18,361 bases of DNA from Lachnospiraceae bacterium (GTDB lineage Bacteria; Bacillota; Clostridia; Lachnospirales; Lachnospiraceae), in contig VSNR01000088.1 in NCBI GenBank assembly GCA_009774345.1, positions 1 through 18,361 on the forward strand, in the 5' to 3' direction. Shown in pieces: positions 1 to 7,369 of the stretch (positions are counted from its first letter, which is position 1; every line of letters starts with the position of its first letter). Below the pieces are notes generated by a model. It was not told the DNA's origin, ran no database searches, and saw only the letters and a list, made by a program, of their open reading frames with translations. Both the position numbers and the translations under genes were made by a program.

Positions 1-35
1 TAGACAGTGTAAAATCTTACCATGTATCCTGTCTA
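1..35. repeat. Short inverted repeat at the window edge
   Basis: TAGACAG at 1-7 is the exact reverse complement of CTGTCTA at 29-35. The rest of 1-126 shows no convincing gene. The arrangement could be the end of an insertion sequence cut by the window border or a small operator, but no transposase coding is visible beside it. Confidence 0.3.
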
Positions 36-126
36 ATTTCTACCCCCTCCGTGTCCAGTTTTAGTATACCACTTCAGATTTTCCTTAACGAACCACCGGT
101 TCACCTTTGGGATCCACCCCGCAGGG

Positions 127-258
127 TTATTTCATGGGTTTTGCAAAATATTCTCTCATATTCACGCTGCCCGTTTCTATCCAATAGGCTTGTACGAACT
201 TGTCAGAATAGAACATGCGGTAAATTGTAAGGGCACTGGAGCACCTGGCCGGAACAGA
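127..258 (-). pseudogene. C-terminal remnant of an unidentified protein
   Basis: The minus strand is open from about 258 down to a TAA at 127-129 and ends in the peptide ETGSVNMREYFAKPMK, preceded by IYRMFYSDKFVQAYWI. The composition is protein-like, with an aromatic and charged helix and then a short tail. It has no start codon of its own and runs directly into the polymerase remnant in a different frame. The tail vaguely recalls the C-termini of small regulators, but I cannot name the family. I read it as the surviving end of a gene fused to the umuC remnant by a deletion. Confidence 0.4.
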
Positions 259-269
259 GACTGTTCGTT

Positions 270-677
270 ATATACATGGATATCCTCAGGGGCAATGTAT
301 TTGAAGTAAATCTGATATATTCTGGTGCTGTATTCCGTGTAGTGCGCCATGCGGAGTGGCGCAATGATATTAGACAACGAAAATTCAGGGTGCTCCTGCA
401 ATTCCTCAGCGAGGTAGGATTCCCCTGAAAATTGATGGTTCGAAGCCTTGCTTTTCCGCAGGGTGTTTACTTCCATGACTTTCTGCACGACTTCAAACAG
501 CCTTGCCTGCCCTGATATGCCGAATGCCTTTAAGGATGGCGATATCGCGAGGCAGATGGTCTTTTCCGTCCTTGATGCGTCCGCGATCACGAGGTTGGTG
601 TCCATGGGATCAAGCTGTCTCTCGACGCACTCGACGGAGGCGTAAAAGGATTTCAGGTCAATTGCGATATAAGAAAT
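270..677 (-). pseudogene. Truncated UmuC-like Y-family DNA polymerase
   Basis: The translation contains ISYIAIDLKSFYASVECVE, the first catalytic block of Y-family translesion polymerases (metal-binding Asp in AIDLKSF), then LVIADASRTEKTICLAISPS and RMAHYTEYSTRIYQIYFKYI, typical of the Firmicutes UmuC/DinB group. Homology stops after EDIHVY at about 270, exactly where the second catalytic SIDE motif should follow. The remaining palm, the little finger and the C-terminus are missing, so no polymerase activity is possible. The 5' end is damaged too: upstream of ISYIA the frame meets TAA and TGA (690-695) with no ATG, and the first in-frame ATG (603-605) would skip the catalytic Asp. About 136 of the usual 400-plus residues remain. 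Confidence 0.8.
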
Positions 678-728
678 GTTATTATTATCTTATCACAAAC
701 ATGGGGATATTTCCATGAACCCGCTTTT

Positions 729-757
729 TTGCTGTTTTTATTGAAATAAGGTATGAT
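729..757 (+). promoter_or_regulatory. Probable sigma-70-type promoter of the ATPase/nuclease operon
   Basis: TTGCTG (729-734) and TATGAT (752-757) are separated by 17 bases, a good housekeeping promoter, about 60 bases before the chosen start at 820. A TATACT at 775-780 could act as an alternative -10 but lacks a well-placed -35. Confidence 0.5.
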
Positions 758-766
758 TTGCCTTAT
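746..766. promoter_or_regulatory. Palindrome over the -10 box, possible operator
   Basis: ATAAGG (746-751) and CCTTAT (761-766) form a perfect 6-bp inverted repeat centred on and covering the -10 hexamer TATGAT. A repressor bound here would block RNA polymerase. No regulator gene is adjacent, so the role is inferred from position only. Confidence 0.35.
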
Positions 767-819
767 GGGATGTGGTATACTGTAAAAAATACGAAAATTT
801 TCCGGGAAAGGGGTATGGT

Positions 820-2535
820 ATGGCAGGAAAGGCAAAGCTTCCCATGGGGATTGAGAATTTCATGGAAATGCGTACAGGGGGATTCTATTATGTCGATAAA
901 ACTGGACTAATTAAGACATTGTTGGAGAATCCAGGAAAAGTGAACCTGTTTACGCGTCCGAGATGGTTTGGAAAAACACTGAACATGAGTATGCTTCGAT
1001 ATTTTTTTGAGACTGGAAATGACGTTATGCTGTTTGACAACAGTACAATTTTTGACGGGCTTGAGATTTCGAAGGAAGAGGAACTGTGCAGGGAATACAT
1101 GGGGAAATTCCCGGTGATTTCAATTACGTTAAAAGGAGCGACTGGGATAGATTATGAAGAGGCAAAGGAAATGCTCCGGTATGTTATTGGAAACGAGGCA
1201 ATGCGGTTCCAGTTTTTGATGCAGAGTCCCCGCCTGACAGAGATAGAACGCAAACGTTATGAAGCGCTCGTCAGCATCGATAAGGGAGGGGATTATACCA
1301 TGTCGGATGCACTGCTGAAAAGCAGCCTGCAGACGTTATCGCAGTTATTACAGAAGCATTATGGGCAGGATGTCATCATTCTGATTGACGAATATGATGT
1401 GCCCCTTGATTATGCTTACAGATCCGGATATTACGATGCCATGGTGGAACTGATCAGGGTTCTGTTTGGAAACGCATTTAAGACGAATGACAGCCTGAAA
1501 TTTGCAGTTCTGACAGGGTGTCTCAGGATATCAAGGGAAAGTATCTTTACAGGACTGAATAATTTTAAGGTATACACTGTAAAAGACGTGCGCTATAAGG
1601 AATATTTTGGTTTTACGGATGCGGAAGTCCGGCAGATGCTGGAATACTATGGATTTTCCGGCCAGTATGATTCTGTTAAGGAATGGTATGACGGTTACAT
1701 GTTTGGTAATCTGGGAATATACTGTCCATGGGATGTGATTAATTACTGCGGCGACCTGCGCGACGGAAGTGTGACAGAACCGCAGAATTACTGGGTAAAC
1801 ACGAGCAGCAATGACATCATCAGAAGGTTTTTGTCCAAAGCGGACACTGCCGCAAGGGATGAAATCGAGCTTTTGATCAACGGCGGTCATGTGAAAAAGA
1901 TGGTGCACCAGGAACTGACATACCGCGACCTGGATTCTGACATTGACAATCTCTGGAGCATTCTTTTTACGACAGGATACCTGACGCAGGATGAAGAAGA
2001 TGAGGAGGGCATATCGTCTCTGGTCATTCCAAACAGGGAAATCCGGTGGATCTACGTCCAGCAGATACGGAAATGGTTTAAGGATGAATCACGGAAGGAT
2101 ACACAAAAGCTGGAAAATCTACGCAGGGCATTTGAGGAGAATAATACGGCTGCCATTGAAAAGGAGTTTGCGTTTTACCTGCGAAAGACAATCAGTATCC
2201 GCGATACCAATGTCAAAAAAGAGATGAAAGAAAATTTTTACCACGGTGTCCTGCTCGGGTTATTTGGAAACATGGATGGCTGGAAGGTGAAATCCAACGC
2301 GGAATCCGGCGACGGATACAGCGACATCAGTGTGGAAGTGGAAGATCAGGAAATCGGCATTGTCATCGAACTGAAATACGCTGAGAATGCGGCGTTTGAC
2401 AGTGCCTGCAGGGAGGCGTTGGAGCAGATTCATGACAACCATTATGAGGAGGCGCTGGCTGACGACGGCATGACGACTATTTACAGGTATGGAATCGCGT
2501 GCTATAAAAAACGGTGCAGGGTGGTTTCCGGTTAA
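820..2535 (+). CDS. AAA-like ATPase with C-terminal PD-(D/E)XK nuclease domain (DUF1703 type)
   Basis: A protein of 571 residues. The N-terminal part is the AAA-ATPase-like domain of this family: a P-loop-like stretch RPRWFGKTLNMSML (residues 46-59; family members usually read RPRRFGK, so Trp49 is unusual) and a Walker B strand VIILIDEYDVPL (about 185-196). The C-terminal part carries a PD-(D/E)XK core: GYSDISVEVED followed by IGIVIELKYAEN (about 497-520), giving the Asp and the Glu-x-Lys of the nuclease site. I chose ATG 820 because GGGAAAGGGG lies just upstream; an in-frame ATG at 772 overlaps the TATACT and has no ribosome site. Members are abundant and often multicopy in gut Firmicutes and Bacteroidetes. 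Their function is not established, though mobile-element or defence roles are suggested. It is first in a likely operon with the flavoprotein 33 bases downstream, and a degenerate paralogue lies at 4694-6032. Confidence 0.88.
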   Translation: MAGKAKLPMGIENFMEMRTGGFYYVDKTGLIKTLLENPGKVNLFTRPRWFGKTLNMSMLRYFFETGNDVMLFDNSTIFDGLEISKEEELCREYMGKFPVISITLKGATGIDYEEAKEMLRYVIGNEAMRFQFLMQSPRLTEIERKRYEALVSIDKGGDYTMSDALLKSSLQTLSQLLQKHYGQDVIILIDEYDVPLDYAYRSGYYDAMVELIRVLFGNAFKTNDSLKFAVLTGCLRISRESIFTGLNNFKVYTVKDVRYKEYFGFTDAEVRQMLEYYGFSGQYDSVKEWYDGYMFGNLGIYCPWDVINYCGDLRDGSVTEPQNYWVNTSSNDIIRRFLSKADTAARDEIELLINGGHVKKMVHQELTYRDLDSDIDNLWSILFTTGYLTQDEEDEEGISSLVIPNREIRWIYVQQIRKWFKDESRKDTQKLENLRRAFEENNTAAIEKEFAFYLRKTISIRDTNVKKEMKENFYHGVLLGLFGNMDGWKVKSNAESGDGYSDISVEVEDQEIGIVIELKYAENAAFDSACREALEQIHDNHYEEALADDGMTTIYRYGIACYKKRCRVVSG

Positions 2536-2568
2536 GATAAATATATGAAAATGGAGGATTAAGACAGA

Positions 2569-3186
2569 ATGAAAGTTTTGATTATTAATGGAAGTCCGCG
2601 GGTGAACGGGAACATCGCCATTGCGGTCAATGAAATGGCAGGGGTATTCCACGCAGAAGGTGTTGAAACAGACATTGTACAGGTTGGAAACAAGGATGTA
2701 AGGGGCTGTATTGCGTGCGGCCAGTGCGCAGGGACAGGAAAATGCGTGTTTGATGATATCGTAAATGAGCTCGCCCCTAAATTTGAGGCGGCGGACGGCC
2801 TTGTTGTCGCAAGCCCGGTTTATTATGCTTCCGCAAATGCAACTCTGATTGCCGTGCTGGACCGCCTGTTTTACAGCACGCATTTTGACAAGACAATGAA
2901 GGTGGGGGCGAGCGTCGTCTGTGCAAGAAGGGGCGGCTGTTCGGCGATATTTGACGAGCTCAACAAATATTTTACCATCTCCAACATGCCGGTTGCTTCC
3001 AGCCAGTACTGGAACAGCATCCACGGCAGGGAGCCGGGGCAGGCGGACATGGACGAGGAAGGAAAACAGACGATGCGCGTGCTCGCCAGGAACATGTCAT
3101 TCCTGATGAAATGCATCGCATTGGGCAGGGAACAGTTTGGCCTCCCGCAAACCGAAGGGCATGTATGGACGCATTTCATAAGGTGA
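2569..3186 (+). CDS. Flavodoxin-fold NAD(P)H-dependent oxidoreductase (iron-sulfur flavoprotein-like)
   Basis: A 205-residue protein opening MKVLIINGSPRVNGN, the beta1-loop that binds the FMN phosphate in the NADPH-dependent FMN reductase/iron-sulfur flavoprotein group. Cys47, Cys50, Cys53 and Cys59 (CIACGQC, then GKC) form the compact cysteine cluster that in iron-sulfur flavoproteins holds a 4Fe-4S centre. ASPVYYASANATL and the following LDRLFYS are the conserved flavin-site and dimer elements. It is probably a soluble redox enzyme moving electrons from NAD(P)H or ferredoxin; the substrate is unknown. GGAGG about 10 bases before ATG supports the start. It lies 33 bases after the nuclease gene and 21 before the next gene, so the three are probably co-transcribed. 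The length is normal and no lesion is visible. Confidence 0.85.
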   Translation: MKVLIINGSPRVNGNIAIAVNEMAGVFHAEGVETDIVQVGNKDVRGCIACGQCAGTGKCVFDDIVNELAPKFEAADGLVVASPVYYASANATLIAVLDRLFYSTHFDKTMKVGASVVCARRGGCSAIFDELNKYFTISNMPVASSQYWNSIHGREPGQADMDEEGKQTMRVLARNMSFLMKCIALGREQFGLPQTEGHVWTHFIR

Positions 3187-3207
3187 CACGAAGCGGAGGA
3201 GATACAT

Positions 3208-3438
3208 ATGTCAGGATATTTAATCAAAGATACGACAAGGGAAGAACGCGAACAGCTTGTGTTAGAGTCACTCGGAAACATTTCTGCGTCCTGTGACGGG
3301 TGCAGGGCGGGAATTGTGGAGATGTATCAGGATTACATTGACGGGAAAAAAGAACTGAAGGATATTAACATGGAATTCCGCGCGGGATATGTTTCAGGGG
3401 ATGAGAAGCCTAGCCGGACAGGCTGCGGGATATATTGA
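3208..3438 (+). CDS. Small conserved-looking protein with a CDGC motif
   Basis: A 76-residue soluble protein starting MSGYLIKDTTREEREQLV, with CDGC near residue 29 and a C-terminal GCGIY. A GGAGGAG ribosome site sits 7 bases before ATG. It follows the flavoprotein by 21 bases and is followed by a hairpin, so it closes the operon. Paired cysteines beside a redox flavoprotein suggest a redox partner or metal-binding accessory, but this is inference from context. I do not recognise a named family. The regular helical pattern and strong ribosome site argue for a real gene. Confidence 0.65.
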   Translation: MSGYLIKDTTREEREQLVLESLGNISASCDGCRAGIVEMYQDYIDGKKELKDINMEFRAGYVSGDEKPSRTGCGIY

Positions 3439-3464
3439 ACAAATTTCCAATGGCTTTCCTGGAA

Positions 3465-3528
3465 GACAAAAAATACAAATATCAGATTTTGGTACTGAGT
3501 TCCGTTTTTGGATTTTTGTATTTTTTGC
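3465..3528. repeat. AT-rich hairpin repeat, copy A (possible terminator)
   Basis: The arm at 3467-3483 pairs with 3511-3527 at 16 of 17 positions, giving a long stem rich in A on the left and T on the right. A GGTAC/GTTCC pair in the middle extends it. It lies 28 bases after the operon's last stop codon and ends in a T-rich run, so it could stop transcription. Almost the same sequence recurs at 4615-4676. Confidence 0.65.
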
Positions 3529-3708
3529 GCAGCCCCGTGCAGGGGAAAGATGCCGCTAAGGCGGCGCACGGCGGATAGTGGAGAAGGGCATTCCCCTACC
3601 CGATTTTAATGTTAACCGTTTTAACTTACGACCGGAAACGTATCGTAAAGCTTGTGGACAGGGGAATAGAAACACATGTAATGATAAACAGTCTGAAAGG
3701 GGAAAAAC
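3529..3708. other. Intergenic region with nested short stems
   Basis: CCGTGC and GCACGG (about 3534-3569) enclose a smaller GCCGC-TAA-GGCGGC stem, which could be a small structured RNA or a leader element. No convincing gene is seen. Two overlapping short open frames here lack ribosome sites and a recognisable product. Confidence 0.25.
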
Positions 3709-4446
3709 ATGGCAGATGGGCAGGGTGCATGGATCATGCAGGGTATGGACTGGGACGATCCGCGCCGTATAAAATCATACAGGGAGTTAATCAGCCTGGT
3801 CAATGAAACAGGTTTTCTTCCGCTGTTTAAGAACGAAATAGAAGGATTCTCGGCGGAGGAGCATGTCTCACCGCTTTATTGGTGGACAGGCGACCAGGAA
3901 CAGGACCCATGGGTATGGAGGGAGCTGATCGCAGGAACGGGGGAAGTCGCATATGGTAAATTCTTTGGCCGGAAGGCGGGATTTATCAGCATGGAATGGT
4001 TCCCTGTATTTGTAAATTTCAGGAGGGACGGATATGATTTTGACGCAAGGTGGGATGATGAACTTATCGGCATAAGGCATAAGGGAATTATGGACTGCTT
4101 TGAAAACAGCTCCAACAGCGGGATCGCGGAATATACGGGGCTGCAGTTAAAACAGCTTACGGGGTTCGGGAAAGGCGGGCATAAGAATTTTGACGGGATT
4201 ATGACAGACCTGCAGATGCAGACATACCTTGTCATAAGGGAATTCAGGAGGAAACGGAATAAGAAAGGACAGGAATACGGAATGCCGGTATGCGTTTACT
4301 GCCGGCCGGAGGATCTGTGGGGATATGAAGTGGTAACAGGTTCGTACAGGGAAGAGCCCCTGCGGTCAAAGGAAAAGATTTACGGCCGCCTGAAAGAACT
4401 GTATCCTGATGTGGATGGGAAGGCTGCGGACAGACTGTTAAGATAA
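3709..4446 (+). CDS. AlkZ-related protein (putative)
   Basis: A 245-residue protein. The segments PLYWWTGDQEQDPWVWRELI (about 57-75), AYGKFFGRKAGFISMEWFP, FRRDGYDFDARWDDEL, FGKGGHKNFDGIMTDLQMQTYLVI and GMPVCVYCRPEDLWGYEVV match my memory of the Firmicutes proteins called AlkZ-related, after the AlkZ/YcaQ DNA glycosylases. The name rests on distant similarity; DNA-repair activity is not shown and I see no catalytic motif that would prove it. AAAGGGG lies 6 bases before ATG 3709, which decides the start over longer frames. It stands alone between the two copies of the AT-rich hairpin and has no visible lesion. Confidence 0.7.
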   Translation: MADGQGAWIMQGMDWDDPRRIKSYRELISLVNETGFLPLFKNEIEGFSAEEHVSPLYWWTGDQEQDPWVWRELIAGTGEVAYGKFFGRKAGFISMEWFPVFVNFRRDGYDFDARWDDELIGIRHKGIMDCFENSSNSGIAEYTGLQLKQLTGFGKGGHKNFDGIMTDLQMQTYLVIREFRRKRNKKGQEYGMPVCVYCRPEDLWGYEVVTGSYREEPLRSKEKIYGRLKELYPDVDGKAADRLLR

Positions 4447-4566
4447 CGGATAATATTTGTAAAGCCATGCACAGGAAGAAAGCGGCATGGAAAATATGGA
4501 ATATTACAGGAATTGCAAATGCCAGCAAAACCCTTGATTTTACTGGACAGTTTAAATCTTTGTCGG

Positions 4567-4583
4567 TTACGGGTTTCCCGTAA
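4567..4583. terminator. Short perfect hairpin after the AlkZ-related gene
   Basis: TTACGGG (4567-4573) and CCCGTAA (4577-4583) form a perfect 7-bp stem with a TTT loop, 121 bases after the stop. No strong T-run follows, only a loose AAATTTTATT, so termination is uncertain. CCATGC/GCATGG around 4466-4491 forms a second weak stem. Confidence 0.3.
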
Positions 4584-4614
4584 TAGGAAATTTTATTCAA
4601 TAATGGTCTTATGG

Positions 4615-4676
4615 GACAAAAAATACAAAAATCCAATTTTGGAACTGGGTTCCAATTTTTGATTTTTGTATTTTCT
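4615..4676. repeat. AT-rich hairpin repeat, copy B
   Basis: AAAATACAAAAATC (4620-4633) pairs perfectly with GATTTTTGTATTTT (4661-4674). Inside, TTGGAAC (4639-4645) pairs with GTTCCAA (4649-4655) around a 3-base loop. The outer arms are nearly identical to copy A at 3465-3528. Detectable homology of the truncated ATPase/nuclease begins only about 18 bases further on, so the repeat sits at that gene's breakpoint. Confidence 0.65.
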
Positions 4677-4693
4677 ATACCTGAACCAGATCA

Positions 4694-6032
4694 TATGAGG
4701 CGCTGCGGTTTCCATTTCTTTCAGAAAGTGACCGCCTGTCTGAAACAGAGCGCCGGCAGTATAATGCAATGATTTATGTAGGCAGTGACAGCGTTTTTTC
4801 AATGAAGGACAGCCTCTTGTTGACGCGCTTTCTCCAGAAGTATTATGGGCAGAAAACAATCCTGCTCATTGACGAATACAATGTGCCCCTTGATTATGCT
4901 TACAGATCCGGATATTATGATGACATGGTTGAACTGGTCAGGACTTTGTTTGGCGCTGCATTTAAAACAAATGACAGCCTTGAGTTTGCAGTCCTGACAG
5001 GTTGTCTGAGGATATCAAAGGAAAGCATCTTCACTGGATTGAATAATTTTAAGGTATATACTGTAAAAGATGTGCGTTATAATGAATATGTTGGCTTTAC
5101 GGATGCAGAAGTTCGGCAAATACTGGAATACTATGGATTTTCAGACCAGTATGGCGCAGTTAAGGAATGGTATGACGGTTATCTGTTCGGCAGTCTGGGC
5201 ATATACTGTCCGTGGGATGTGATTAATTACTGTGGCTACCTGCGCGATGGGAGTGTGACGGAACCACAGAATTACTGGGTAAATACGAGCAGCAATGACA
5301 TTATCAGGAGATTTTTAAGCAAGGCGAAAACGGCGGACAGAAACGACATCGAGCAGCTGGTTAATGGAAACAGCATCAAAAAGACAATCCGCCAGGAACT
5401 GACTTACCGGGATCTTGATTCCAATCCGGATAACCTGTGGAGCATCCTCTTTACAACTTGGGTATCTGACACAGCGCAGTGCACAGGCCGGGGAACTGAC
5501 CGAACTTGTCATCCCAAACAGAGAAATACAGTGGATTTTTATTCGTCAGATCCGTGAATGGTTCAAGTGGGAAACCGAAAAAAGCATGGAGAACCTAGAA
5601 GGTTTCTGCAGAGCATTTCTGGAAAACGACACGGCGGCCATCGAGGAGGGATTCAATGCCTACCTGAAAAAGACAATCAGCATCCGTGATACACATGTCA
5701 AAAAGGAAATGACGGAAATTTTCCGGGAGAACTTTTACCACGGGATACTACTTGGCCTTTTTGGAAACATGGACGGATGTGATATCCAGTCAAACGCCGA
5801 GTCCGGGGATGGTTACAGCGACATCAGTGTAGAAATCGAAGATCAGGAAACAGGTATTGTCATTGAATTAAAATATGCGGAAAATGCGTCATTTGACACC
5901 GCATGCAGGGAGGCTATGAATCAGATCAATGACCGGAATTACGGGGAAAAACTGATTGATGACGGTATGACAACCATCCACAAATATGGAATTGCATGCT
6001 ATAAAAGGCGTTGTAAAGTAATTTCTGGATAA
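4694..6032 (+). pseudogene. Decayed paralogue of the DUF1703-type ATPase/nuclease
   Basis: Translation from 4694 (YEALRFPFLSESDRLSETER) aligns with residues about 126 onward of the intact protein at 820-2535, so the first 125 or so residues with the P-loop are gone. Walker B (ILLIDEYNVPL, with Asn where the intact copy has Asp) and long identical blocks such as AVLTGCLRIS and IFTGLNNFKVYTVKDVRY follow. One extra T near 5458 in TTTACAACTTGGG shifts the frame: before it the frame ends at 5557, after it GYLTQRSAQAGEL continues in the +1 frame to 6032. The nuclease core is preserved (GYSDISVEIED, IGIVIELKYAEN-like, here TGIVIELKYAEN). Truncation plus frameshift make it a pseudogene. DNA identity to the first copy is visibly high, pointing to a duplicated family. 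Confidence 0.85.
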
Positions 6033-6145
6033 AAGGAATAAAGACGAGCTGTAAAGAGTCATATTTCAGCGGAGTAAAAGGATACATTCTGTTATATCTT
6101 AAATATAACAAGTATAATCATTCGTTAACTGAAAATCCATTAAGC

Positions 6146-6162
6146 CCCCAGCAGAGCTGGGG
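6146..6162 (+). mobile_element. Left-end hairpin of an IS200/IS605-type element
   Basis: CCCCAGC (6146-6152), loop AGA, GCTGGGG (6156-6162) is a perfect short hairpin about 110 bases before the tnpA start. IS200/IS605 elements have such subterminal hairpins, recognised by TnpA as single-stranded DNA, in place of inverted repeats. The exact cleavage site is not identified, and the matching right end is missing. Confidence 0.6.
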
Positions 6163-6205
6163 AGAACAGAGTGAGCAGTAGCGATCCCTGAAGTACTAAA
6201 ACAAA

Positions 6206-6262
6206 ACCTCCATGTTATCATAGATTTGGGTCTAGGCAACCTAATCAATAATAGCAGGAGGT
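6206..6262 (+). promoter_or_regulatory. Possible ribosome-site-masking structure in the tnpA leader
   Basis: ACCTCC (6206-6211) is exactly complementary to GGAGGT (6257-6262), the strong ribosome site 7 bases before tnpA ATG. Folding would hide the site. Leader structures that block translation are known for IS200 tnpA mRNA; that this copy folds so is inferred from complementarity. Confidence 0.45.
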
Positions 6263-6269
6263 ATCCATA

Positions 6270-6542
6270 ATGGATAATCAGATTTTAGCACATACCAAGT
6301 ATAATTGCACGTATCATATTGTTTTTATTCCAAAATATCGCCGGAAAGTGATGTATAGGAAGATTGGGAAAGAGGTTGGCGAGATATTGTCCACAGTATG
6401 CAAAATCACAGGAATAAAATTGATAAAAGGTGGAGTATGCCCAAACCATGTACATCTGTATGTTTCGATATCGCCCAAGATGATTATATCGGAAGCGATG
6501 TCAAAATTAAAGGGAAAGAGTGCCCTGATGATATTTGACTGA
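6270..6542 (+). pseudogene. tnpA: Truncated IS200/IS605-family Y1 transposase TnpA
   Basis: Ninety residues begin MDNQILAHTKYNCTYHIVFIPKYRRKVMY, the standard opening of Y1 HUH transposases. CPNHVHLYVSI holds the His-x-His metal site. The sequence ends at LKGKSALMIFD followed by TGA, where intact relatives continue with the FWCRGYY-type block that carries the catalytic tyrosine. So the nucleophile and about 45-50 C-terminal residues are lost, and the element's right end is absent. The gene starts with an excellent GGAGGT site. It is a different subtype from the remnant at 14113. Confidence 0.85.
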
Positions 6543-6644
6543 CACCCAGAATCAAAGTATTTCAACATTCCTACCTCCTCAGCTCCCGACTTGTTAGTAA
6601 CTATTTTAGGCAGAACATTTACTGCCTTTAATAATTGCAAGGTA

Positions 6645-7160
6645 TTAGAAAATAAGGAGACATTCAACAATCAAACAGCGAACCTGTACATCCACGACAT
6701 CAACTTTTTTCTCAAGCCCCAAAAAATCTGCCAACTTTTGCTGTGCTTCAGATAGGTCAAAGCCATCCGCCTTGAAACTCTCTTTAAGCCTTTCAAAAAT
6801 TTCTTTTGCAAACTTTCCCAGCTTTTCTCTATCTTGGTAAACTTCCTCGCAAAGATAATCCTGCCAATAGGGGCAACGTATCATAAATTCAAAGAAGTCA
6901 TGCATGCTATCTGCAATCCGGCCACACGCACCTTCGCTTCCCCAATAGCCGACAGCCCCATCTTCCAGCAAAATTTATTCACTTCCACTACCGGCTTGGG
7001 CAAATGTTGTTCTGGGAATATTATAAGTTAAATGTCCAAATTCATTTTCAGGAGCCTTAGACATTGGGAGTATCTCCACATCACAGACAGTACTCAGCAA
7101 GGCTGACAAATTGTAGTCCTTACGCAGTTCTTTTATAATCTCCATTGCACTATACCCCAT
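6645..7160 (-). pseudogene. SUKH/SMI1-like or related small protein gene with an in-frame stop
   Basis: Two open stretches in the same frame are separated by one TAA at 6975-6977: residues MGYSAMEIIKELRKDYN...TTFAQAGSGSE, stop, then ILLEDGAVGYWGSEGACGRIADSMHDFFEFMI and a charged helical tail. Reading through gives one protein of about 160 residues with the stop probably replacing Tyr. The core (gly-rich turn, GYWGSEG, GRIADS, DFFEFM) resembles SMI1/KNR4 (SUKH) proteins, often immunity proteins to secreted or phage-borne toxins, but this is pattern recognition only. The last residues (VRCLIVECLLIF) look foreign, so the 3' end may be truncated. No ribosome site is obvious; an extended -10 (TGCTATACT) lies upstream on the minus strand near 7178-7190. 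Confidence 0.45.
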
Positions 7161-7215
7161 TCAAATTTGTTTGATTAAGTATAGCATATCTCAATGCGAA
7201 TGTCCATCTCTGCGC

Positions 7216-7297
7216 CTTTGGGACAAAATGTCTCAAAGCACAGCCGCCCCATGTTAGCATTTGTGGAACGAATAGGGCGCAGGGACATTTTGTCTCG
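7216..7297. repeat. Paired GGGACA/TGTCTC short hairpins
   Basis: CTTTGGGACA-AAA-TGTCTCAAAG (7216-7238) folds as a 10-bp stem with one G-T pair, and GGGACA-TTT-TGTCTC (about 7282-7296) is a second, inverted version of the same core. The stretch 7161-7369 holds no gene. These may be ends of a lost insertion sequence or regulatory hairpins. Confidence 0.35.
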
Positions 7298-7369
7298 AAG
7301 TTGCTACCTACCACAGAAAAACCGCCCCATTTTCAAGGACGGCTTTCTGCGTAATATGATAGTTTCAAA

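Noticed and set aside
2260..3281. Long open frames on the minus strand opposite the ATPase and flavoprotein genes
   Set aside because: They mirror strong plus-strand genes, lack ribosome sites and show no recognisable protein pattern.
3465..4676. The two AT-rich hairpins as a CRISPR array
   Set aside because: Only two copies, more than 1 kb apart, with a gene between them and no cas genes.
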